Shown here one piece after another: positions 32,849 to 43,423 of a DNA stretch of 64,000 nt. The notes beneath the pieces are model-generated. The model was not told where the DNA came from. It ran no database searches and saw only the letters and a program-made list of their open reading frames with translations. The stretch spans positions 1-64,000 of the forward strand of contig JANBPT010000153.1 in the NCBI GenBank assembly GCA_027575765.1, read 5' to 3'. A program made the position numbers and the translations under genes. Source of the DNA: Tieghemiomyces parasiticus. Lineage: Eukaryota > Kickxellomycota > Dimargaritomycetes > Dimargaritales > Dimargaritaceae. How positions within the stretch are numbered: position 1 is the first letter of the stretch; each line of letters opens with the position of its first letter.

Positions 32849-35800
32849 TCACCGAGCAGGGGACTGGGGCCCAGGGGTAAACCGTGTCATATTGGACAAC
32901 GGGCTCGGCACGATGGCTCGAGAGTTGCGCTGGGCCAGGTCACGACTCAGCCGCTGGGGCGGGGTCCAAGAGGGCGGCCGACTGGACGGTGGTGTTGTTG
33001 ACGACGTAGACGACAGTATTGAAGCACTGCTGCCGGTCCCATCGCCCCCATCGGCGGACAAGACCGACGCGTTGCTAACGGACTCGTGCGCCGCGATTGT
33101 GGTGGTGGTGGCACCCGGGAAAGCTGATGAGGGTGAATAGGCTGGCGGAGGCTCGGACTGGATGGACGCCGAAACCTGTTGAAGGTGGGCGATATCGCCA
33201 GCGGCTGTAGCGCTACCCGTCGATTCACTTGGACGGTCACTGCTAGAGGAGGACAGCAAATGTGGATGCGACGAGGTCACGGCAGAAAAAATATCAAGGT
33301 TATGCTGGGCGGTACTCCCAACCAGCATCGAGTTGCGCTGCGAGGGAGGGACCTCCCCAGCCGCGGCCGCCAATGCCGCCACGATGGCGGGTCCCGCCAC
33401 TGTCGCCGATGCCCCAATGTTACTACCACTACTATTTCCTGCCACCAGGGAGGACCGCCGACGACTGTGGGTAGAGCTCGACGTCGACCCTGCTCGATGG
33501 ACGGTGGTGGTACTCGCGAGCCCGGACATATTATAGTGATTAAGGATATCTGGCATGATGCTACCAGCCAGCGCAATTTCGTGCGGGTGGGTCCGACGAT
33601 ACGACTCGGTGTGGTTCAGCGAAGGGGCTGTGGGGCCGGCGGATCCGGCTCCAATTGACGGCGCTGAATGCTCGTCGGCAGATTGCTGCGATGGGAGGGT
33701 GTCTCGGGATCCTCCGGCGTAAGAGGTGGCCACCGGGAGATATACCTGGGAGTTTCGGCGGCTATGGTGGGCCGTTCCAGTGGCTGCGGGTGGGAGGGCA
33801 GTTAGCGGGTAGCTTCCCCCTTGCAACGGGCCGCTGGCACCGTGATTAGCGGGGGCGTAGGCGGGAGAAGTAGTGTTGATTTGCGCGGCTCCAACGGCAC
33901 TACCACTGCTACTACCACTTCCGGTTGACGGAGCAATGAGGTCCTCGTGAGTGGACGAACGGTTGCTGCCCCCTACCAGGCGCTGTACCCGACGAGTAAT
34001 GGCTCCTAAGGGCCGCCGGGCAAAGCTACCCAGTGACCGGCGGTTAGGGTTAGTCGAGGCGGCTGCGCTGGCCGCACGATGTCGATTGGCCGCGGTACGG
34101 CTGGAGCCGGCATTGCGACGACCAGGTGCGGTGCTGGCTGGCCAAGGGTCGTTCTGGGCACTGTGGTTGTTGCGGCGATCACGCCGCCGGTTGCTCCGGG
34201 CAGCCGCGGCCTCGATATCGGCGCTACCGCGGCGGAGGTAAAAGGTATCGGAAATTCGGAATGGGTTGACAACCAGCTCGTCCTCGTGGCTATGGCGGCG
34301 CGGCATACCTGCGGAGGAGACGATGGTCGCGGCGGCGTCGGAACCCGGTGCCCCGGCGTCACCGGACACCAACGAACGCTGGGAGACGGAAGGACTGGCA
34401 CGGTTACCACGGCGGGAGCGCAGTTTTTCGTCAACGGCGCGGCTAAACTCTTGGTGGTCCCATGTCAGCGCAGCGGGGCGTGGAACAGAGGGGGCAGCGT
34501 TGCTAGTCGCCCCGGCTTCCTCATCCTGAGCGGAACCGTTACCCTCATCGCTCGTCGCCGGGGGCGAGAGAGCCAGGGAAACGGCCTCATCGGGCGGCGG
34601 GAATGGCCGGTACGGCTCGATACGGTACGGATTGGCCGGGATTTCAATGTCGTGGAAAGACTGGGCACTCAGCGGACGCTCCGCCACGATAGCCGGGTGG
34701 ACCTCCGGGGATGTGACGGCGACGACCATCGCCGGACTGCTGGGCGACTCCCCGGTCGGTTTGATTTCCTCCAACTCGATCTCGGGAGATTCAGCCAGCA
34801 GGATCCGTGCGATGGACTCCGGGGTGGGCACACCGGCACCACTGTCTCCCGCCCGTGAAGATGCATTACCTGTCGTCGCCACGTCCATGGACCCGCGCGG
34901 GGTAACGTTATTACTAACCAGGCTGCGGAGTGCCGGGAGGAGGTCGGGACTCAGAGCACGCGCCCACTGCTCTTCGGGTGATCCCAGTGGCCCCATGACG
35001 GGGCTGTCGGTGGCGCTGCCGATACCTGGAGGTGGGGTGGGTGGGCCGGCCACTTCCACAACGAAGGTGTCCTGGTCTTGGCCATACGCTGGAGGCGGCG
35101 GGCGCGTGTCCTCGGGATTAGCAAAACCCCACTGTCGGACGTTGGCGTGCGGCAGAAGAAACTCCGAGAGGCCAAAGTTGGCCTGTAGCACACAGGGCCC
35201 GTCGGCCGAGACGGTCGGGTAGACAGTGTAGAACATGCGAGCGTTTAGGATGCCCATCAGTTCGCCATTACGCGTAAAGAATACCTTGCCCGACCGATGG
35301 CGGAACCCACAGCCAATCACGTCACCCTCGTTGTACTCGTCAATATTGGCTAGAGGTGTGAACGGGTGGTTGCGGTATATGAGGCCCTCCTTAGAATGGT
35401 ACCCGATAGAGTAGCGGGAATAGCCTAGGAGCGGGCGGGTGCAGGAATTGGGCAACAAAGGGTGATGGGATAGGTGGTCCGTATGTGGAGCGCATTAGTA
35501 AGCGGGTGATAGGCGGCAGACCAACACAACCCTACTCGCAAGGGCTCGGGGCTCGTGCATCTAATCGATCCTCTATGAACTTACCAGTTAGCCGCCACCA
35601 CGGGTACGGTTGTGTGGCCCATCCAACGGACACGATGGCGCTAGGGTCCTTCTTGACGATCTTGACCTCATAATAGTAGACAAGCTTGGCCCGGGGTACG
35701 GGTAAATTGGTCTGGATACAAGACTCCTTGCCGGTGAACTCTACGACGGTAGGCTCGAGTTGCCGCACGCTAGCCAGCGGATTGGGTTCGAATCGCCAGG

Positions 35801-36440
35801 CCGACACGCCCTGGGCCACGATCCAGGCGCGCTCCTCGGGGGTCAGGCTGACTGGCTGGGTCTGGTACGGGTTGCCCCGCTCGAAGGCCATAGCCAGGTC
35901 GTAACTGTCCTGGGACCCCGGATGGGAGTTGAAGTAGCGCTCGGCGTCCTCCTCGCTAACCCCGTGGGGCAGTTGCCGGGGCCCAGCGCCCAAAAGGCTG
36001 CCAGGTCGGCCGGCCCCACCCGCAATTTCGGCCATGGAGGCGTTGAACTCTGGGTTGGCTGACCAGGTCGGAGACGGGGAGCGTTGGTCGCGGGGGCGGC
36101 CCGACGCATCGAATAGGGGCCGCCGGGCATTGGGCCCGGCCTCATCGTCGTAGTCGCCTTCGTTGCCCGGATCAATCAGGACCACGCCGTCCTCGCGTCG
36201 GACCACCAGACGCCCCTTGCGGGCAGAGGAACGACGAACCCATAGAATGACGGTGACAAGGGCGATGATCACAAAGACGCCCAGAATGGTAAAGGTGCCC
36301 ACTTTGGTGGCGGTGTCACTGTCCATGGCGGCGACGGTAGGTACGAGAACCAATGCTAGGAGGATGAGAAGGATGGGGGAGGCCGCGGTGGAGGCAGCGC
36401 GACGCCGCCGCCGGGGCGTGCTTATGATCGGCTGCAGCAT
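32849..36440 (-). CDS. Ssh4/Ear1-like SPRY-domain Rsp5 adaptor, unusually long
   Basis: Vacuole/endosome membrane adaptor that brings the ubiquitin ligase Rsp5 to cargo. Two exons: 36440-35585 and 35424-32849, GTAAGT donor and CTAG acceptor. The phase-1 join restores PWWRLTGYSRYSIGYHS in the middle of the SPRY domain. I chose ATG 36440. The N terminus has Arg-rich residues, a hydrophobic stretch (~21-38) and a TM helix (~47-68). The SPRY domain (~230-390) includes LVYYYEVKI, IVSVGWATQPYP and GDVIGCGFRHRSGKVFFTRN. Two PPAY motifs (396-399 and 1045-1048) are Rsp5 WW-domain ligands, which supports the role. At 1143 residues it is twice the yeast length because of a Ser/Ala/Pro-rich tail. Confidence 0.87.
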
Positions 36441-38969
36441 GACCAGCGGTCGGTCTGCAAGACACAAGATATTGAATAGAGGCAGGATGGGTCGACTAGG
36501 GAAGCAGGGAGACGGGGACTGCCGAAAGCGTAGGCCTGATTGGTCGAGCCAAGGTATCGGAATGCCTGCGATGTATAGCGCAGTGATTGGTAATTAGATA
36601 CCTAAGGCCAAAGAACGGGGCTACGTGGAGATCGTGGAAAGCCGAGACGATTATGAGGGTTTGGGGTGGATAGCAATGATTCCCCCTTCTCTGGACAGGT
36701 AGGGGTTGAAATTAAAAAAAACAATTCTTAAAAGTCGTGTCAGGAATTATCGCAGGGACACTCGCAGTTTTGCAAAGGCGGGGCTGGGCTGACCAATATA
36801 TGAGGTAGCGACTAATTAAATTAGAGAGGGTGAGGCCCCTGGAATGGCGGTGCTGGAATTGAACACCGTGTGGAGTGACGCTGGAATAATAGGGCTGGGA
36901 TCACGGCGGATACGGTTGAGGGAGCACAATGTAGGCACTGAAGGCTGTGGTCGTAAGAAGGCGGCGGAGCAGAAGAAAGAGGTCAGATAGGTTAGTAGGC
37001 TAAAGGGGAGCCAAGGGGTAGGGTCGACAACGCCGAGACTAGGGTAGAAAAGAGCGAAAGAACAGGCACCATGAATGGTGACAGCCATAGGACGACATGT
37101 ACAGGGAAGGGTACATCAAAAAGAAGTCAAACGCGGCCAGCTGACGAGGCCCGGGAAGAGGAGAAGAGGGTGCAGTTAAATAAGGTATGCGGGGGGAGTG
37201 GCGGCGGGCGGGAATGGGGTTGGCCCGCAAAGACAGGAGACGCGGGAAGGAGGCTGGGTCGGTGGGGTCGTGCAAACGGGCCATGGAGGAGAGCCAGAGG
37301 CCTAGACTCGAAAGGTTGCTGCGGTGGCCGTGGTGGCTTGCGGAGGGCGAGCAGGTGAAAGCTATCTAGCGACCAGCCATTGCCCCCAGTAGGGTGTCAA
37401 GACCCGGCGAACCGGTCAGCCCGCACGGCCTCAGAGACCTCCCTTCACTTGTCTACACTACTACAGAATCAAGCCAGCAGCGCGCCATAGCCCTGGGCCT
37501 TTAGGGTCCAATCAGTCCCCCCCACAGTACCTAAACAGACCCCCGCGCTTGCTCAGACAAGTGCCCCTGCCCCTCCCCGCAATCCACAGCACCTACGCTT
37601 AGCGTGCCATGGCTCTACCCGAGCACTGGACACCGGGCCATGTGATGGCAGCCAACAGAGGGTTAAATGCCGCCACAACTCACCACTTCCCCTTCAGGCC
37701 GGTACCTATCGGGGACTAAATCGGGCCGACAGGTCCTGACGGCACCACGCCTCAGCCTCCCCAACCCGTCGAAAGGGTATTCCACGTTCGTCCGAACACC
37801 CTTTCCCCACCTTTATGTCAGCACCTGGACACGTCGCACTCTGCCATAAACTTAAGGCCCCGCTGGTCGCACAAATTGGTCGTCTCCCTATATGGTAACG
37901 AGCAATATCCATTTACCGCCAGTCGGCTTGGTCAGGCCGCACCGCCACCGATAGAGACGGTAGCACAGACCTGCCCGATGCGGAAATATCACAAACCAGA
38001 ATAGAAAGTCTCTCTGCCAGGCTGGGCTGTCGGCTGGCCGGAAACGGTCACGCCGGCTAGGGAAGCGGGCGACTGAAAGGTGACTTACCTGGTCAGCAAA
38101 GACGCGGCTGCGGGGAGATCTCGTGCCCGGAGACCGTGCAGACACTATAAGCGGGCTTGGACGGCACAGGCCACAGGGGCGGCAACGAGCTGCGCGTTGT
38201 GGAGGCGACGGGCATGTGCGTGTACGGCGCAGTCCAAATAGATAGGTATTAAAATACGGAGAGTCGGGAGAATAAGCGTGTGACGGAGACTATCAGGGAG
38301 ATGGGTCCCAAGACTAGGAGAGGAGGGTCCTATAGGCTCGGGGCTGATCGGGGGACCAGTGAATTGCGGGGTCCGAGAGGGATGAAGCCAATGCGCGAAT
38401 GCGGGCGGGCGAAGGGCAGGGGGGGGGCAATGTCGAGCAGCAGAGGCTTGAAGCGGGCAAGTGGGCTTGTGGGAGGGGGGTTGGAGGGAATCGTCTCGGG
38501 GTTGGAAAAAGGCGAGAGTGAGAAGAGACAGAGGGTGAGAGGGAGGGAAGAGAAGACTGGCCGGAGTGAGTGAGTGGGAGCGGACGGGCGCTAATTGCCG
38601 AGTAGGTTCCAAGTGGGCAGCTTATGAGCAGGCTATGGTAATAGAGTTCAAGGGACCGCGCTGGGTACGTTGGAATGGCTTTAAGGTTGGCCAAAGCCAA
38701 ACGGTGTTGTACAGAGGTGGTAGTGGAAAAAAGGCTGATGGAATGGACAAAGGCTGGCCGTGACAACTATCGTGTTGGGACTGGGTAGAGGAAGCTGGCT
38801 GGCAGTGTGATGACCAACAATACCCACATCCAAAACTGCAACGGGGAGGGCAGCGACGAAGACGACTGAGGGCGGCGCCTATTGTGCAGGCGCGGTGCCA
38901 GGCCTCGGAAAAACGATCTGGAGGTACAGTTAAACCACCACCAGCCTATTTTTAAAAATGCCAGGTCAC
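36441..38969. other. Intergenic region, no gene established
   Basis: No complete gene found. Two minus-strand GTAAGT donors (near 38086 and 38973) hint at spliced transcripts. A minus-strand open stretch at about 38935-38765 encodes a hydrophobic FWMWVLLVITLPASFLYP segment. I could not connect these. See the candidate gene at 38980-39852. Confidence 0.35.
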
Positions 38970-38979
38970 TTACATACTG

Positions 38980-39852
38980 GGGCTAGTGCGCGGGGCTGGG
39001 ACTATGAACCCGCAAGTTGTCCTCCCGATTGATTACCAGGGCCACCCCCGATACATTCTTGCGTATTGTGAAGGGGGGCAGCCCGGTGTAGTCGGGGTCG
39101 GCCAGTCTCGACCTGGGCAAGCCAGGCCGTTACTAGCACAACGCTGCTGATTGACGAATCCAGATGTCCGGGCTGCAATGCGTGCACCATGCGGCATAGC
39201 GTATATCCCCAACCACCTAAATAGGCTTTCCGCGAGGCATAGGCCCCTCGCCCTCGCATCGGAGCCGTTTCCAGCATCCCCCCTGCGCCAAGTTCAATCC
39301 TACCAAGACGGGAAGTGGGGGAAGGGAGTGGCGGTAGATCGCAAAGTCCTGCTTATCGGCCTGACCAATATCATACGGGCCAAAAAAATATATATAGATG
39401 CGGAGGAATCCTATCGCCGCGACCCGACTGATCACTGTTGGGACGAAAGAGGGAGGCTAAAGCCAGTCAATGGGTACAGTGTGATTGGACAGATCGCTAC
39501 CAGGCTACCCACCATATTTCGACTACCACATCAGCTTACACCGCCGATCATCCGCTCAAACTGACACGAAGGACACGACAGTATAACAGGCGGGGTAGTA
39601 CTTTTTTATTGACTTACGCGACTTGCCGTCAATCGACTCAGCATCACGCGCTAAATCGCTCGCTTCGCCGTGACGATGCAGTGCAGCATCAGTACGTTTT
39701 ATCTCCAGCTTGCCACCTTGGTAGTAATTTACGTAGAGTCTAAAGGTATCCTCCGGTGCGAGGCACGTTATATTGACCAACCAAACCGGCGGGTCGGTGT
39801 GAAGATCAGCCAAGGTTACGGACCACGGGAGTTGGTGAGGGTAGGATGGCAT
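38980..39852 (-). CDS. Candidate unrecognised multi-exon gene, incompletely resolved
   Basis: The best-supported piece is a first exon at 39852-39618: ATG, 78 codons without stop, and a consensus GTAAGT donor. It contains LADLHTDPPVWLVNITCLAP and DTFRLYVNYYQGGKLEIK. A second exon from about 39437 follows a CCCAACAG acceptor and keeps phase 1; it continues through FGPYDIGQADKQDFAIYRHS. A third open piece from about 39113, after a CCCAG acceptor, reads LADPDYTGLPPFTIRKNVSG and VALVINREDNLRVHS to a stop near 38982. The phase between the second and third pieces does not match with the visible borders, so an exon or boundary is missing. No family recognised. The protein-like composition in spacer DNA is the main support. 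Confidence 0.35.
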
Positions 39853-41310
39853 TTGAAGCTGGGGGGGGGGGGGAGCCTGATGTATCCTCCGCAGTTGCAC
39901 CTCGTTGGGTGAGCCCTAAGCCAAGCCCTTTATCTTCCGACCCGGCATTCCCTGCAGAATTCAGCACACCAGTGAACCTTAAAGGGGATGATAGTTAGAT
40001 CAGCCCTGCATAGTAAAGGAAGGCTATAGACCAGCGTGCTTTCTCCCCACGAAAAGAACGTGGGCAATCCATAAGATATGACTGGGGCTTAAAGCTCGCC
40101 ACTTCCGCTGTCCCCCGTTGACAGATTGGCTGCCCCCCAATCGGGATGGGTCTAAACCCTTTCTGACGTCCCAACTGGGCCACGAAAGACCCGATAAGCC
40201 TCTGACACCTGGGATTCAGGGTAGTTACAAAAAGCACTTTGCCACACTTGGCAATGTGCGAGCCCACCGGCCCTGGGCGCTTTGCTTATTAATTGGGGCA
40301 CTGCCGCTGTACTTGAACCATATGGCCCATCCATGCCAGCCGTACGCTGCCAACGGAGCCGTCCATGTACCCGGCAGAGCGGCCCCTTCAGGGCTAGTTT
40401 AATATCGATCTGCCGCGTGACCCTGGCAGCCTACGCCAGGTTGTTAACCGTGGTCCCATTGTCTTAACCGCAACTGGTCAAGGCGGGGCAACCTCTCCCC
40501 AACTGTACTGCATGGTGACGCGGTCCCCTTCTTTCGGGGTCAGCTCCCGCCTTCATTACGGTGCGTAGAAGAGACCTAATGTACGCCAAACGATGATATC
40601 TTCTAGGCTATGACTCGGCAACGTACCTATATCTAGCCAATGACCCCGTGCCCCTTCGGAGGCTCTAAATGAAAAATAATAATCGACTTTGTAAGTCGAG
40701 TGCTGACAAATAGCTTGAACGTTAACCGGTGCATCCAGTAGTATCTACCCTTAGAAATAGATCAGTAAACTCTGCTACCCAATTTAAATGGCTGGCAGGC
40801 GCAGCACGGGACCGTCAGACTTCCTCGTATGGTCTGGCCTTTCCCGATAGGCTACCAATGCTGTGTGTGTGTGTGTGTTGTCTGCCATAATATTTGAACA
40901 GTTTCCATTTCAGAAGGTACCCGACGTCATCGGCTTCCAAAGTCTCTAATTAGAGATCATATGGTCGTGAGGATGTAAATTCGGAGGTCAGGTGAGGGTG
41001 GGAAAGTAGGCGTGCGAATTCTGGCTGATTTCGGGCGAGACCTGGAGGTTAGCCGTTGCTGGACCTGACAGAGGGGGTGGGGATGAATTCTGGGGAGAAG
41101 AAGCGATCGTCATGAATCGTCCCTCCTCAGCTTAAGCAGCCGCTAGCAGGGGTGGCCCTCTGCCACCTTGAGAGGCACACAAGGGCCGGAGTACCGCTCC
41201 CGAAGACGATCCTTCACGTATGGATCATCACTCCTAATAGACCGTCCCGTCTTCTCCCATCTCCATTTCAGCCCTACGTCACACATTTACAAAACCATCC
41301 CTCATACGCC
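39853..41310. other. Intergenic region with simple repeats
   Basis: Contains a 13-G run at 39861-39873 and a (TG)n microsatellite at 40862-40879. No coding exon recognised. The last ~150 bp must hold the GMF promoter. Confidence 0.45.
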
Positions 41311-42554
41311 ATGGTAAGCAGCCGTGGACGAAACTACAGCGCAATTCGGCAGGTGTGCGTTCCACCCGGCCTCCTGTAGGCACCATACGTCGAGAAACGC
41401 CCCACTCACTCTACCCTTCACCTTCCACCGTTTCCCCTCCGCCACCCGCATTATGTAGGCCACGGTCACCTGTAACGTCGACCCAGCGCTCTCCAAGGCG
41501 CTCGAAGGCTTCCGCTTCGCCAAGCAGCAGGGTTCGCTCTCGGCCTTCTTTGGTACGTACGCGAGTAATCGACCCAAGCCCACTCAGGATAATCTGGCTC
41601 AGCTACAGCCGCTCGGGTATACGCTCGACCTGTCGCGTCTACTCAGGTACGTGGCTGGCATGACGGGCGTTACTAACCTGCGAGACACGCCGACCGCAAC
41701 CCGCCCATATTTTGGGACCCCTTAGCCAAGATCGACCGCAAGCAGCTGCTCGTCGTGGAAGACGAGGTCCATAAAGATACTACCCTGGAGGACCTCACCG
41801 AGGAACTGCCCGACGACGCTCCAAGATAAGTATACTCCTCATTACTAAATACAGCAGGCCCCATGCTGCGCATAGACTGTCGGCGGGGTAGGTGTACACA
41901 CATCTTCTCTGCTCGGAAACCGTACCCCCTATCTAATGGCTACCGAAGCTGAGAAATACCCTCGAACTCTTCCCTGCGTCCATTTCCTACTTAATTCTGG
42001 CCTACACATATGTCGTCCTCAGCTACAAGGTAAATTAAGCGCGGCGGCCTATATTTATTTTAACGAGAGCAACACGCCGATGCTCAGAAAGAGGCGAGCT
42101 TCCGACGTTCAGGGCAATACGCTAACCCCCAATCACACGTATTGGTGCCCTCATTTACCATAGTTCGAACATAACGGGCGGGTATCTTTCCCGCTGGTAT
42201 TTGTCTACTACTGCCCAATGTCCTGTAAGTACCCTGGGCGACCGGTATGGGCATGGAAAGTACACCGATAGAGCCACTGCCACAATTAGCCTACCCGAGG
42301 GACGTGATATGCGGTCTAGCGGGGTATTAACCGTTTGAACTTGGGATCCTGTCCCTCCCACCTTATCCACACCCGTCCTCCCATACAAACAACAACAACA
42401 ATAACAAGCCTCCCCGGAGGCTCGCATGTTGTACGCCAGTGCCCAGCCCGTGTTCCAGAAAACTATTGGCCTCGGAAAAGCCTATGAACTTCAGGACAAG
42501 GAGCAGCTCACCGAAGACTGGATCAACTCCCGTCTGGCTAGCTTCGCCAGTTAA
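41311..42554 (+). CDS. Glia maturation factor (GMF/Aim7), ADF-H family, with one AT-AC intron
   Basis: Binds Arp2/3 and promotes debranching of actin networks. Six coding exons: 41311-41313 (the ATG alone), 41459-41552, 41726-41825, 42008-42029, 42164-42224 and 42409-42554, giving 141 residues, the normal GMF length. Sequence runs VDPALSKALEGFRFAKQ, AKIDRKQLLVVEDEV, LEDLTEELPDDAPR, YVVLSYK, FEHNGRVSFPLVFVYYCP, SSPEARMLYASAQPVF and LTEDWINSRLASFAS. Four introns are GT-AG with matching phases. Between exons 3 and 4 no GT or AG fits: the exon ends CCAAG before ATAAGTAT, and the next begins after CCTACAC. Only an AT-AC intron (41826-42007) restores the family motif APRYVVLSYK. Confidence 0.9.
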
Positions 42555-43423
42555 AACCTGGGTCGCGGAAATTCCTCTTCGACAGTGTTTGGCCATGAAA
42601 CGTCATTGTCTACCCTATCACAGTGTAGCTCCCCCCCTTTTTCCTTCCTCCGTGCGTTAGCCTTTTTATTATAACTTGTCAAACTCGGCACACCATCGAT
42701 GTAGCAATTGCATCGGCTAAACATGACCCTTTTCAGGTATTTATAGGAGTTTACGTGGGGAGGAGGAGGAGGAAGAGGTGGAGAGCTAAACCAGACTTGA
42801 ACGGACAACAAGGTGTGGTGGACATGATCAAGGAGTTGAGCGGTTAGCAAGTCGGAGCACAATGTAGTTGTAGAATATCGTTTATTGATAGTGTGGGCTG
42901 GTGCCTTGTATATGGCAAGGTGATCGGGTCGTTTTATTCCCATGTCGGTTCGTTAGCAGAGAAGTGGGTGGTATGGATAGGGGAGACGAATACGACCATT
43001 CCAAGTCATGCCGTAGCAAAGTTGAAAAACAATGTTCTAGCCAAAGGGGTGGCAACGGAGGAGCATCGAGCTGGCCGAGATTGCCGGGCTAATATCTAAA
43101 GGTTAATCCATATGAAAAAATCGGTTAAGAAAGAAGGAGTAGTAAATATAAATGGCTATAAAGGACGAACGATAATTTACCAGAGGTATACGCTACGGTT
43201 GGTGTAGGATTAACAAAACCCGAAAGGCATCTTCGGCTGGGAGTTAAGCTGTCCGATTGGGGGCGCCCGCTAGCTGACTTTGGGTTCGAGCCGAAGTCTT
43301 GCTTATTTATCGATCCCTTGAAACGCGAACATGAAAACGCACACACACTGATGCACACTTATGAAGCACGGATATATAGCTATACATACGTATACGCATA
43401 AAACCACTCATCAGACACCCTTC
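42555..43423. other. Convergent 3' spacer, no gene seen
   Basis: AT-rich spacer between GMF and the unknown secreted protein. No coding exon or RNA gene recognised. Confidence 0.5.

Noticed and set aside
38040..38215. Minus-strand ATG frame ending near a GTAAGT donor, considered as a ribosomal-protein first exon
   Set aside because: The ATG frame hits a stop just before the donor and no ribosomal protein signature is present.
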